The notes beneath the pieces were generated by a model. That model was not told the origin of the DNA and searched no databases. It saw only the letters and a list, made by a program, of their open reading frames with translations. Position numbers and translations under genes: made by a program. A stretch of DNA of 64,000 bases from Aestuariimicrobium sp. p3-SID1156 (GTDB lineage Bacteria; Actinomycetota; Actinomycetes; Propionibacteriales; Propionibacteriaceae): NCBI RefSeq assembly GCF_025144225.1, contig NZ_JALXXB010000003.1:191744-255743 (forward strand). The letters are read 5' to 3'. Shown here piece after piece: positions 55,791 to 63,874 of this stretch (positions are counted from its first letter, which is position 1; every line of letters starts with the position of its first letter).

Positions 55791-57484
55791 GGCGCTGCGC
55801 CACCGGACGACTGAGCCTCAGCCAGGAGTTCTCGGGCATGCTCCCGTGCGGCCTCAGCCTTGTCCATGCCGCCCATCATGCGAGCGAGCTCGGCTTCGCG
55901 CTCGGCGCCCTCGACCAGGCTCACACCGCTGGCGGTGACCTCGCCATCTGACTGCTTGTGGACGACGTACTGCTGGTCGGCGAAGGCAGCCACCTGGGCG
56001 AGGTGGGTCACCACCAGCACCTGGGAGTGTTGGGCAAGCCGAGCCAGGCGTCGACCCACTTCGAGCGCGACCGCGCCGCCGATACCGGAGTCGACCTCGT
56101 CGAAGACGAAGGTATGATCCTGCGCGTCTCCGGCCAGGATCACCTCCAGGGCGAGTCGGACGCGCGAGAGTTCGCCACCCGAGGCGACCTTGCCCAGCGG
56201 TTGCGGCGGGCTGCCGGCGTTGGCGGCAAAGACCAGGTGCACGCTTTCTGCCCCGTGCGGGCCGGGTTCGGGGAGCGGGTCGAGCTGGAAGCCCAGCCGG
56301 GCATGCGGCATGGCCAGCGCGGACAGTTCCACGGTGACAAGTTCAGCCAGCCGCTCGGCTCCCTCGCGGCGGGTCGCGGTGATCCCTGCTGCGGAGCGGT
56401 CCAGTTCCTGGGTGAGTCGGGCAACCTCCGCTCGCAGGTGCCCGATACGTTCGTCGCTGCCCTCGAGTTCGCCGAGGCGGAGGGCTGACTCCTCCGCCCA
56501 CGCGAGCACCTCGTCGATGGTGGTCCCGTACTTGCGGGTGAGCCCGGCCAGGGCTGCCTGCCGAGCCACGACGGCCTCGAAGCGGGCCGGGTCGGCCTCC
56601 AGGTCCTGCCGGTAGGAGGCGACATCGGCGGCGAGGTCACTAACCAGGACCAGGGCCTCCTCCACTCGGTCCGAGAGATCACGTGCAGTTGCGTCCAGGT
56701 CGGCGAGGGTGGACAGGGTGCGACGTGCTGAGCCGACCAGTCCGACGGCCCCGGGCGCTTCCAGGTCACCCTCGTCGCTGCCGCTGATCTGGAGCGAGGC
56801 CTCCTCCGCGAGGCTGCGCAGCTGGTCCAGGGAGGCGAGCCGCGCGGCCTCGACCGCCAACTCGGAGTCCTCCCCCGGCTGGGGGTCGACGCCGGAGATC
56901 TCCTCCAGCCCATGGCGGAGAAGGTCGGCCTCGCGGGCACGCTCCATCGATCGCTGGACCAGATCGTCGAGTTCAGCCTGCAAGGTACGACGGCTCTGGT
57001 GGAGCTCCTGGTGAGCGGCGAGCGCCTGCAGGTGGTCTGCCCCGCAGAAGCGGTCCAGAACATCGCGCTGGCGTTCGCTGCTGGCCAGTCGGACCTGTTC
57101 GGACTGGCCATGAATCGTGGCGACGGTGGAGGTCAGGGCACCGAGCCCACCAATCGTTGCCTGGGCGCCGCCGACGACGGCACGCGAACGACCCTGGTGG
57201 CTGACCTGACGGCTGACCAGCAGTTCGCCGTCCTCCAGGTCGCCACCGAGTTCCTCCACCAGAGCCGGCTCAATGCCCTCGAAGCGGCCCTCGACGAGGG
57301 CACGGTCGCTGCCATGGCGCACGACTCCGGCATCCGCGCGGCCACCCAGCAGCAAGCCGAGGCCACTGGTGACCATCGTCTTGCCCGCACCTGTTTCGCC
57401 GGTGAGGGCGATCATGCCGGGACCGAGGTCGATGCTCGCCTCCGCGATCACACCGAGGTTGCGGATCCTCAATTGGCGGAGCAT
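55763..57484 (-). CDS. recN: DNA repair protein RecN
   Basis: A 573-residue SMC-like ATPase for double-strand-break repair. Walker A is GETGAGKT (residues 29-36) after RNLGVIAEASIDLGPGMIAL; the ABC signature is SGGELSRVRLALEVIL; Walker B is FVFDEVDSGIGG. Between them lies the coiled-coil region (about 160-380). The C-terminus ends VARS. The start ATG 57484 lies two bases past the nadK stop, so the two genes are co-transcribed. Its 3' end overlaps ligC by 28 bases in convergent orientation. Confidence 0.95.
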   Translation of the reverse strand: MLRQLRIRNLGVIAEASIDLGPGMIALTGETGAGKTMVTSGLGLLLGGRADAGVVRHGSDRALVEGRFEGIEPALVEELGGDLEDGELLVSRQVSHQGRSRAVVGGAQATIGGLGALTSTVATIHGQSEQVRLASSERQRDVLDRFCGADHLQALAAHQELHQSRRTLQAELDDLVQRSMERAREADLLRHGLEEISGVDPQPGEDSELAVEAARLASLDQLRSLAEEASLQISGSDEGDLEAPGAVGLVGSARRTLSTLADLDATARDLSDRVEEALVLVSDLAADVASYRQDLEADPARFEAVVARQAALAGLTRKYGTTIDEVLAWAEESALRLGELEGSDERIGHLRAEVARLTQELDRSAAGITATRREGAERLAELVTVELSALAMPHARLGFQLDPLPEPGPHGAESVHLVFAANAGSPPQPLGKVASGGELSRVRLALEVILAGDAQDHTFVFDEVDSGIGGAVALEVGRRLARLAQHSQVLVVTHLAQVAAFADQQYVVHKQSDGEVTASGVSLVEGAEREAELARMMGGMDKAEAAREHARELLAEAQSSGGAAPQSRTVARS

Positions 57485-57485
57485 C

Positions 57486-58397
57486 TCAGCCCCGCCAGCC
57501 CTCGACGCTCAGGTCGAACTTCTTCACCAGACGCGTCGTGAAGGGCTGTTCGGTGAGTCGCGCCAGGCGCAGCGGATGGTACCCGCGGCGCACGGTGACC
57601 AGGGTGCCGGGGGTGACGTCGACCGTGCGCCGCCCATCGCACCAGACCACCCCTCCGGACAGATTGTCCCCCTGCAGCGCGACGGCGACGTGGGAACCCG
57701 GGCTGAGCACCATGGGGCGGGCGAACAGCGCATGGGCCGATAGCGGGACCAGTTCGATGGCCTCGACATCGGGCCACATCACCGGACCACCAGCGCTGAA
57801 GGCGTAGGCCGTGGAGCCGGTGGGTGTCGAGACCAGGACGCCATCACACCCCCACCGGGAGATCGGCCTGTCGTCGACACTGACCAGGACCTCGAGCATG
57901 CGTTCCCTGGCCGCCTTCTCCAGGCTGACCTCGTTGATGGCGAAGGACTCCCAGAGGGTGTGGCCCTGGTCATCACTGACGGTCACCCATAGTGTCAGGC
58001 GTTCCTCCACCGCGTAGCTGCGCTCGAGGACTCGTGTGGTCAGCGAGGGCAGGTCGGATCGCTCGAGTTCAGCCAGGAAACCGACGTGCCCCAGGTTGAC
58101 GCCCAGCAGCGGCACCTCTGCCTCGTGCGCCCACTCGGCGGCACGCAGGATGGTGCCGTCGCCACCGAAGACCACCACGAGCTCGACGGTGTCGTCCAGG
58201 TGCTCACGGACGCGAAGGGCGCCTTCCTCCACGAGTTCGGGCAGCCGGCTGCTGACCCGCTCCCACTGCTCGGGGGCGACCACGCACATGGCCTCCTGGG
58301 TGGTCACCTGCTGGATGAAGACGAGGGCGGAGTAGAGGGCGTCCTCGCGCCAGGGGTGCACCATCACCGCCAGCGTGCGCTGCGTCGTGGATTCCAC
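57486..58397 (-). CDS. nadK: NAD kinase
   Basis: A 303-residue kinase that converts NAD to NADP. GGDGT is at residues 78-82, followed by the NLGHVGFLAE and AINEVSLEK segments and the glycine/threonine loop VSTPTGSTAYAFSAGGP. A C-terminal beta domain completes the fold. The start is GTG 58397 with GGGGAGG 5 bases upstream. It sits between tlyA (75 bases upstream) and recN, in the conserved tlyA-nadK-recN order. Confidence 0.95.
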   Translation of the reverse strand: MESTTQRTLAVMVHPWREDALYSALVFIQQVTTQEAMCVVAPEQWERVSSRLPELVEEGALRVREHLDDTVELVVVFGGDGTILRAAEWAHEAEVPLLGVNLGHVGFLAELERSDLPSLTTRVLERSYAVEERLTLWVTVSDDQGHTLWESFAINEVSLEKAARERMLEVLVSVDDRPISRWGCDGVLVSTPTGSTAYAFSAGGPVMWPDVEAIELVPLSAHALFARPMVLSPGSHVAVALQGDNLSGGVVWCDGRRTVDVTPGTLVTVRRGYHPLRLARLTEQPFTTRLVKKFDLSVEGWRG

Positions 58398-58450
58398 TCT
58401 TGCCTCCCCTTCTGCTCGTCCGCGCTTCCTCGGCGGGGCGGACCGTTGTC

Positions 58451-58456
58451 ACCCTA
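58451..58456 (-). promoter_or_regulatory. Possible promoter of nadK-recN
   Basis: TAGGGT on the minus strand (complement of 58451-58456) lies in the tlyA-nadK gap and would give a leader of about 45 bases with the nadK Shine-Dalgarno sequence. No clear -35 was found. Confidence 0.35.
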
Positions 58457-58472
58457 CTGGGATGCTCCGACC

Positions 58473-59231
58473 TTATCGGTGAGGCTGTGGACGGCTGAGC
58501 GCCAGGAAGAACTCCTGGTTCCCATGCGTTCCCGTGATCGCCGCTGGTTCACCGGCCACCACCTGCCAGCCCAGGTCGGATGCCTGCGCCGCCACGCGGT
58601 CCACCGTTTCCTGCTGCAGCACAGGGTCGGTGACCACCCCACCCGGCCCCAGCAGTTCTCGCCCCACCTCGAACTGGGGCTTGACCATGAGGACGGCCAT
58701 TCCCGTGGGTGTGAGGACCGACAGAAGTTGCTCAAGCAGCATGGTGAGCGAGATGAAGGAGACGTCGCAGACCACCAGGTCGACCGGGCCGGGCAGGTCG
58801 GCGGGGGTGAGGTGGCGCAGGTTGAAGCCTTCGACGACGTGCACGCGGTGGTCAGCTCGCAGGCTGGGGTGGATCTGGTCGTGGCCCACGTCGATGGCGT
58901 GGACCAGGCTGGCGCCGCGCTCGAGGCAGACCTGGGTGAAGCCGCCTGTGGATGCCCCAGCGTCCAGCACCACCGGGTGATCCGCGAACAGCTTCCCGCC
59001 GGGGTCAATGGCGTCCAGGGCTGCATCGAGCTTGTGCGCTGCCCGGCTGACCCAGCGCTCGGGCTCGACGACGAGCACCTCGTCGGCGGGGTGGATGGGC
59101 TGACTGGCCCGCACTGCCGGCGTCCCGTTGACGTGCACGCGGCCCTGGGACACCAGGCGCTGGGCACGGTTGCGTGAACTCACCAGACTGCGCTCGACGA
59201 GCGCGATGTCGAGGCGGACGCCGGCTGTCAC
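58473..59231 (-). CDS. tlyA: TlyA-family rRNA 2'-O-methyltransferase
   Basis: A 252-residue protein. An N-terminal S4 RNA-binding domain (RLDIALVERSLVSSRNRAQRLVSQGRVHVNG) precedes an FtsJ-like methyltransferase: VVLDAGASTGGFTQVCLERGA is the SAM-binding motif I, VDLVVCDVSFISLTMLL follows, and KPQFEVGRE contains the catalytic lysine. TlyA methylates 16S and 23S rRNA and is needed for capreomycin sensitivity in mycobacteria; older names call it hemolysin. It starts at GTG 59231 overlapping the stop of the upstream 62-residue gene. Confidence 0.94.
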   Translation of the reverse strand: MTAGVRLDIALVERSLVSSRNRAQRLVSQGRVHVNGTPAVRASQPIHPADEVLVVEPERWVSRAAHKLDAALDAIDPGGKLFADHPVVLDAGASTGGFTQVCLERGASLVHAIDVGHDQIHPSLRADHRVHVVEGFNLRHLTPADLPGPVDLVVCDVSFISLTMLLEQLLSVLTPTGMAVLMVKPQFEVGRELLGPGGVVTDPVLQQETVDRVAAQASDLGWQVVAGEPAAITGTHGNQEFFLALSRPQPHR

Positions 59232-59416
59232 TGCTGTTGTTGGGGTCTGGGCATGGGGTTGGGGTTCTCCAGGACCGAGGCCAGCACTTCCTGCACGTGG
59301 CTAAGGCGAGCGTGGTGGTCGGCAGCGTCATGCTGGTGGATGTCGCCGAACTCGGCCAGTGCTGCGTCCACGCGGTGGTTGCCGGTCTGGGGAGCCGGCG
59401 GGAGCTGCTCACTCAT
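59228..59416 (-). CDS. Small conserved protein upstream of tlyA (62 aa)
   Basis: A 62-residue acidic protein (MSEQLPPAPQTG, then VDAALAEFGDI, HARLSHVQEVLASVLEN) and a Gln/Pro-rich tail. A small gene of this type lies between the HAD phosphatase and tlyA in Mycobacterium (Rv1693), so it is real though unnamed. It probably forms one helical hairpin. The start is ATG 59416; a TAGAGT hexamer lies 8 bases upstream, so it may begin a new transcript. It overlaps the bioN end by 8 bases and the tlyA start by 4. Confidence 0.72.
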   Translation of the reverse strand: MSEQLPPAPQTGNHRVDAALAEFGDIHQHDAADHHARLSHVQEVLASVLENPNPMPRPQQQQ

Positions 59417-60095
59417 GGTCTGGGACTCTACCGCCACGGACTCCATCCTCTGGGATGCGCCTCTGGGGGGACCTGGGGGTGCCGGCGTCGCCGAGGCCAC
59501 GAGCACCCAGTGCCTCGCCGGTCCGTTGGGCGTAGTAGACCGCATCCACCACGACGGGGGTGACCCGGGCGAAGAGGTTGCGTTCGATGCCCCGAGCTCG
59601 CGCCGCCTCCCCCACGCGACTGAAGGCGTCAGCCAGGTAGGGCACTGACCTCAGCATCACCATGGCGGCCAGCCCGAAACGTTCCGCGCCGATCCCCACC
59701 CAGTCCAGCGGCCTGGCCAGCCACACCATCGCGTCGACGAGGTCCATCATCGGCGTGGTCAGCGTGATGACTCGGCTCAGCAGCAAAGATCCGATGATGA
59801 TGCACGCGGTAACCAGCGCTTGGACCCGGCTCCCGAAGAAGAAGGGGTAGGAGCACACGAAGGCGACCATGAACAGGAACAGGGGTGAGATCAGGAAGGC
59901 CCGGCGCCAGGGAACGCGGCTGGCCACCAACAGGACCACCGCCAGCACGAGCAGCCCCAGCCCCGCGGGTACGGTGCGGGTCCAGGCAGCCGCCAGGATG
60001 ACCAGGCTGATCGCGGTCAGCTTCGGCAGTGCCGGGATGCGATGGACCCAGGAGCCAGTGGGGGTGTGCACCCCGAACAGCTGGTGGTGGTTCAC
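59409..60095 (-). CDS. bioN: Energy-coupling factor transmembrane protein BioN-like
   Basis: A 228-residue member of the CbiQ/BioN ECF-T family. It has about five hydrophobic helices and the two coupling-helix motifs with Ala-Arg-Gly: AARARGIE (about 165) and EALGARGLGD (about 197). It couples the ATPase to the biotin-binding BioY. It overlaps the bioM gene by 4 bases and the following small gene by 8. Assignment to biotin comes from the neighbouring bioY. Confidence 0.9.
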   Translation of the reverse strand: MNHHQLFGVHTPTGSWVHRIPALPKLTAISLVILAAAWTRTVPAGLGLLVLAVVLLVASRVPWRRAFLISPLFLFMVAFVCSYPFFFGSRVQALVTACIIIGSLLLSRVITLTTPMMDLVDAMVWLARPLDWVGIGAERFGLAAMVMLRSVPYLADAFSRVGEAARARGIERNLFARVTPVVVDAVYYAQRTGEALGARGLGDAGTPRSPQRRIPEDGVRGGRVPDHE

Positions 60096-60799
60096 AACCC
60101 GCCCAGCATTCGTCGACGGTACTCCTCGATGGCCTCATTCGGATTACCGTCGTGCACCAGGCGTCCTTCGTCGATGACGAGGACGCGATCTGCCGTGGCG
60201 GCGAAGTCCAGGTCGTGGGTGGCGACGATGAGCTGCTGGTCCAGGGCGGTGAGGGCGTCGATCACCTCGCGGCGGTTGCGCAGGTCGAGCAGGGTGGTGG
60301 GCTCGTCGGCGACGATGATGCTCGGCTCCACCGCCAGCACCGTGGTGAGCGAGACCAGCTGGCGTTCCCCACCGGACAGGTCGTAGATGGAGGACTCGGC
60401 CACCCGCCCCAGGCCGCGGGCGTCCAGAAGCTGGCGGGCGGCAGCACGACGGACGCTGCGGTCCCTGATGCTGGACCGCAGGCTGAGCTCGATGTCATCG
60501 GCCGGAGTGGTCATGACGAGTTGGTGCAGCGGATCGGTGAAGATGAAGCCCACCTGTCTCCGCACCTTGGCGGCGTCCTTTCGGGTGTCGAGGCCGTTGA
60601 CCTCGACACTGCCACGAGTGGGCGCGGTGAGCCCGTTGAGCAGACGCAGGAAGGAGGACTTGCCGGAGCCGTTCGCGCCGACCACGGCGATCCGCCGCTC
60701 CCCCAGGTCCAGGCTGAGCGGGTGCAGGATGGTGCGGCGCACCATCCTGCCGGACTGTGCGGTCTCGACGGTGATGCCCGCTTCACGGAGGCTGATCAC
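60092..60799 (-). CDS. bioM: Energy-coupling factor ATP-binding protein BioM-like
   Basis: A 235-residue ABC ATPase. Walker A is VVGANGSGKSSFLRLLNG, the Q-loop is QVGFIFTDPLHQLV, the signature is LSGGERQLVSL, and Walker B plus glutamate is IIVADEPTTLLDL; the H-loop is VATHDLDF. The start is GTG 60799, overlapping the bioY stop (GTGA); longer upstream frames are antisense or spurious. It powers biotin uptake together with BioN and BioY. Confidence 0.93.
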   Translation of the reverse strand: MISLREAGITVETAQSGRMVRRTILHPLSLDLGERRIAVVGANGSGKSSFLRLLNGLTAPTRGSVEVNGLDTRKDAAKVRRQVGFIFTDPLHQLVMTTPADDIELSLRSSIRDRSVRRAAARQLLDARGLGRVAESSIYDLSGGERQLVSLTTVLAVEPSIIVADEPTTLLDLRNRREVIDALTALDQQLIVATHDLDFAATADRVLVIDEGRLVHDGNPNEAIEEYRRRMLGGL

Positions 60800-61389
60800 T
60801 CCTCGACAACATCCCCGGGACGCGCTGCCAGCAGCTGCGGGAAGGCCTTGTGCACTGCCACGGCGATGACGGCGGCTGCGGCCAGCTTGATGCAGTCGCC
60901 CAGCCAGAACAGGGCGTCCGCCTTCATGGCCTTGCCGTAGGCCATCGGAACGTTGCGGGCGATACCGGCCGCGCCGATCGGGAAGATGACCAGGAAACGG
61001 CCGAGGATCGCAGCCACCAGGAGCAGTGCGGCGCGCAGGCCGGTGTTGGCACGACGCACGATGAGCTGGGCGCACAGGCCGACGAAGCCGGCGAAGATCG
61101 GGAAGGCGATCAGGTAGCCGGCGGTCGGGGTGCCGAGCACGGCCACGGTGGAGGCACCCCGGGCAAACACTGGCAGGCCGGCAAAGCCGACGAGCAGGTA
61201 CAGCAACGTCGCGGCGAAACCCCGCCACGGGCCAAGCACCATCCCGGCCAGACCGATCGCCAGCACCTGAAGGGTCAGCGGGACGCCGGTACCCGGCATC
61301 GGGAGGGTCACCACGGAGAAGACGACGATGAGGGCAGCGAAGACGGCGATCAGCGCCAGGTCCATTGCCGGGTTGCGGTTGGCACGCAT
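60796..61389 (-). CDS. bioY: Biotin transporter substrate-binding subunit BioY
   Basis: A 197-residue membrane S-component with about six helices. Family features are LQVLAIGLAGMVLGPWRGFAATLLYLLVGFAGLPVFARGAS and PTAGYLIAFPIFAGFVGL in order, then GDCIKLAAAAVIAVAVHKAFPQLL near the C-terminus. It binds biotin at the membrane with high affinity. It is first in the bioYMN operon. ATG 61389 has CAGGAG 5 bases upstream. The promoter region carries an inverted repeat at 61420-61440 that might bind a biotin-responsive repressor. Confidence 0.95.
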   Translation of the reverse strand: MRANRNPAMDLALIAVFAALIVVFSVVTLPMPGTGVPLTLQVLAIGLAGMVLGPWRGFAATLLYLLVGFAGLPVFARGASTVAVLGTPTAGYLIAFPIFAGFVGLCAQLIVRRANTGLRAALLLVAAILGRFLVIFPIGAAGIARNVPMAYGKAMKADALFWLGDCIKLAAAAVIAVAVHKAFPQLLAARPGDVVEE

Positions 61390-61419
61390 GGGGCTCCTGA
61401 AGGGCTGGAAGGGACAGCA

Positions 61420-61440
61420 GGACAGCCTAGTCCCCTGTCC
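61420..61440. promoter_or_regulatory. Candidate bioY promoter with overlapping inverted repeat
   Basis: GGACAG (61420-61425), nine bases, CTGTCC (61435-61440) form a perfect inverted repeat. It covers a TAGGCT -10 (complement of 61424-61429) that would give bioY a leader of about 28 bases. The position suits a repressor of the biotin uptake genes; the sequence does not match a biotin operator that I can name. Confidence 0.42.
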
Positions 61441-61445
61441 CCCGC

Positions 61446-62435
61446 TCAGCGAAGCGCGTCCAGCCGGTCGAGGGCCACGCCGGCGTCAGCCTTCGTGCGC
61501 CAGACCAGGTTCGCCACACACCACAGGGCATCCAGCTGCCCGTCCCGGTCGACGGGAACGTGGTCGAGGGCCACTTCGCCGCCCTCGACGCGGGCGCTGG
61601 CGCCGTTGCAGGTGGCGGTGTGCGCATCGGGGAATTCGACGACACGGGGTGGCTCCTGCAGGGCTGCCAGATCGTACCCCACGTGGGTGGGGCGACCCTT
61701 GGCCGGGGCTCCCACCAGGTCGCGCTTGCCGTGCGCCCCGGTGAGGACGAGCAGGGAGTCCATGCCGACGCCGACCGCCCCCATGATGTCGGTGTCGATG
61801 CGGTCACCGACGAACAGGGGACGCTGGGCACCCAGGCGGGTGATGGTCTCCTCCATCAGGGGTGCATACGGCTTGCCGGCGATCGTCGGCTCGGCATCGA
61901 CCGCGGTGCGGACCAGTCCCATCAGCGCACCCGCGCCGGGGACCAGCCCCTTGTCGGTGGGGCGGGTGGAGTCGGTGTTGGAGACGTACCAGCGGGCGCC
62001 GTTCTGGATTGCGTGGCAGGCATCCTCCAGCCGCGGCAGCGTCATCTCGGGGTCGTAGCCCTGGACGACAGCGGCCGGGTGGTCGGCGCTGGAGTTCACC
62101 ACGGCCAGGCCCACCGCCATGACCTCGTCGCGCAGGGCCCGTGTGCCGGTGACCAGGACTGGCGCCCCCTCGGGGAGTTCGCTGGCCATCAGCCGTGCAA
62201 TGGCCTGGGCGCTGGTGACCACGTCGTCCACACGTGCTTCGACACCCAGCTCGGTGAGGTGGTCGGCGACGGTCTGCGGGGCGCGGGCGGCATTGTTGGT
62301 GACGAAACCGACGCGGACGCCCTCCTCCCTCAGGGTGGCGATCGCCTCGGCGGCGCCGGGGATGGCCTGGGGACCGAGGTAGACCACCCCGTCAAGATCG
62401 AAGAGGGCGGCGTCGTAGGCGCTGATCAGGCTCAC
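61446..62435 (-). CDS. HAD-superfamily phosphatase, class IIA (NagD-like)
   Basis: A 329-residue HAD hydrolase. Motif I is ALFDLDGVVYLG (nucleophile aspartate near residue 12), motif II FVTNNA, motif III lysine AGKPYAPL and motif IV FVGDRIDTDIMGA. The C2a cap between them identifies the NagD/PGP group, which acts on phosphoglycolate, NMP or sugar phosphates. The last ~80 residues form an extra domain. In Mycobacterium the orthologue Rv1692 (glycerol-3-phosphate phosphatase) has the same neighbours. The start overlaps the TPR-gene stop by 4 bases. Confidence 0.9.
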   Translation of the reverse strand: MSLISAYDAALFDLDGVVYLGPQAIPGAAEAIATLREEGVRVGFVTNNAARAPQTVADHLTELGVEARVDDVVTSAQAIARLMASELPEGAPVLVTGTRALRDEVMAVGLAVVNSSADHPAAVVQGYDPEMTLPRLEDACHAIQNGARWYVSNTDSTRPTDKGLVPGAGALMGLVRTAVDAEPTIAGKPYAPLMEETITRLGAQRPLFVGDRIDTDIMGAVGVGMDSLLVLTGAHGKRDLVGAPAKGRPTHVGYDLAALQEPPRVVEFPDAHTATCNGASARVEGGEVALDHVPVDRDGQLDALWCVANLVWRTKADAGVALDRLDALR

Positions 62436-63874
62436 TCGTGATCCTTCTGGTTGTCGATGTCGATGGGGTCGGGGGTTGACGCTGTGGATTCGCCCTCGTT
62501 GGACCCGCCAGCAGCGTCCCCAGCCGAACCTTCCGAGGACTCCTCGGCGGGCGGCTCTTCCTCCTCCTCGATCATGGCGAGGATGTCGACGTCCTGCTCC
62601 ACACCTGCAGAGACCCCGAGACGAGCGAGACGGACTGGCGAATCGAGCAGTTCCTCCTCGTCGAGTTCCATCGCACGCTGGAATCGACGGATCGCCTCGG
62701 CCTGGTGGCCACGACGTTCGTGGAGGTCAGCAGAGGTGTAGAAGAGTCGGGCGAAGGCCTCCCTGGGGCCGCGACGGGTGTTCAGTGCCTGGTCGACCAG
62801 GCGCAGCGCTTCATCCACCTGACCCAGATCGGCCCGTGCCCCCGCCTCGACGATCACCATCTCCAGCTGCATGGCAGGGTCGAGCTGCTGGGATGCAGCG
62901 TCCTTCGCGAGCTTGAGCGCTTCACGTGGACGCCCCAGGGCGCGCTCGCAGTCGGCCATCACGGGAAGGTAGTCGGCGGCCCCGCCCATGCGCTGGAGCG
63001 CACGGTACTCGGAGAGGGCCGTGGCCCAATCACCAGCCGCGTAGGCGGTTTCGGCGGTGGCCTCCCGGACGATGGGTAGCCGGGCTGCGCGTCGGCGTGC
63101 TGCGTGGGCGTGGGCGAGCGCCAGCTGTGGGTCGTCGTCGATCAGCTCGCCGGCCATCACCAGGTGGGCCGCCACGATGGACGCCAGGTCCTTGGGCAGT
63201 CCTCGGAGTTCGGCACGCACGGCACGCGGAAGCATCTTCTCGTCAATGTCCGTGGGGGTTGGTGGCTCGTCGGCACGGCGCTGCAGGCCCGGGCGGACCT
63301 GACGCTCCTCCTCGCGGATCTCCTCACGGGAACGATCGTCGCGGCGCCCACCGAAGCGGCGATCATCGCGTGCACCCAAGGAACGACGGTCGTCGCGACC
63401 GCTGTCGAAACGTCGGTCATCGCGGCGCTGGAACCTGGGGCGATCCTCCCCACCCCGGTCATCGCTTCGACGGTCCTCGCGACGCTCAAACCGGGAACGA
63501 TCCTCGCCCCGCGGACTGTCACCGTCACGACGCGGACGGTACTCACGCGGGCGATCCGAGCCCCACCGGTTGTCACGGGCGTCCCTGGATCCGCCGCGCT
63601 GTTCGCTTCGGCCGCCCTCTCGACGATCGCCCTCACGCCGATCTCCGTCCCGGCGCCGATCCTGACGACCATCACCATCCCCATCACGGGACGGGCGCGC
63701 ACCGGAACGGCTGAAGCCGCCCGAACGTCCACCCGAGCGGCCGCCGGCACGCTCGCCGGACCTGCCGCCAAGCCCGGGGCGGCCGCCCCGTCGTCCGCCG
63801 CCACGTCCCAAGCCGTCCCCGGACCGTCTGCGGGAATCGTCCCGGCCATCACTGTCGTCGATCATGCTGTCCAT
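62432..63874 (-). CDS. TPR protein with long Arg/Asp/Gly-rich disordered N-terminus
   Basis: A 480-residue protein. Residues about 10-190 are low complexity, dominated by Arg, Asp and Gly with repeated RRDGDRR, DDRR and GGRSGG words; this resembles RGG/RD-rich RNA-binding regions. Residues about 200-430 are helical TPR-like repeats (LALAHAHAARRRAARLPIVRE, AYAAGDWATALSEYRAL, AGARADLGQVDEALRLVDQAL, HQAEAIRRFQRAMEL). The tail is acidic. Tetratricopeptide proteins at this position in actinobacteria are known (Rv1691) but without a firm function. ATG 63874 or 63865 may be the start; AGGA lies 8 bases before 63865. The 126 bases beyond it hold no gene that I can support. Confidence 0.78.
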   Translation of the reverse strand: MDSMIDDSDGRDDSRRRSGDGLGRGGGRRGGRPGLGGRSGERAGGRSGGRSGGFSRSGARPSRDGDGDGRQDRRRDGDRREGDRREGGRSEQRGGSRDARDNRWGSDRPREYRPRRDGDSPRGEDRSRFERREDRRSDDRGGEDRPRFQRRDDRRFDSGRDDRRSLGARDDRRFGGRRDDRSREEIREEERQVRPGLQRRADEPPTPTDIDEKMLPRAVRAELRGLPKDLASIVAAHLVMAGELIDDDPQLALAHAHAARRRAARLPIVREATAETAYAAGDWATALSEYRALQRMGGAADYLPVMADCERALGRPREALKLAKDAASQQLDPAMQLEMVIVEAGARADLGQVDEALRLVDQALNTRRGPREAFARLFYTSADLHERRGHQAEAIRRFQRAMELDEEELLDSPVRLARLGVSAGVEQDVDILAMIEEEEEPPAEESSEGSAGDAAGGSNEGESTASTPDPIDIDNQKDHE

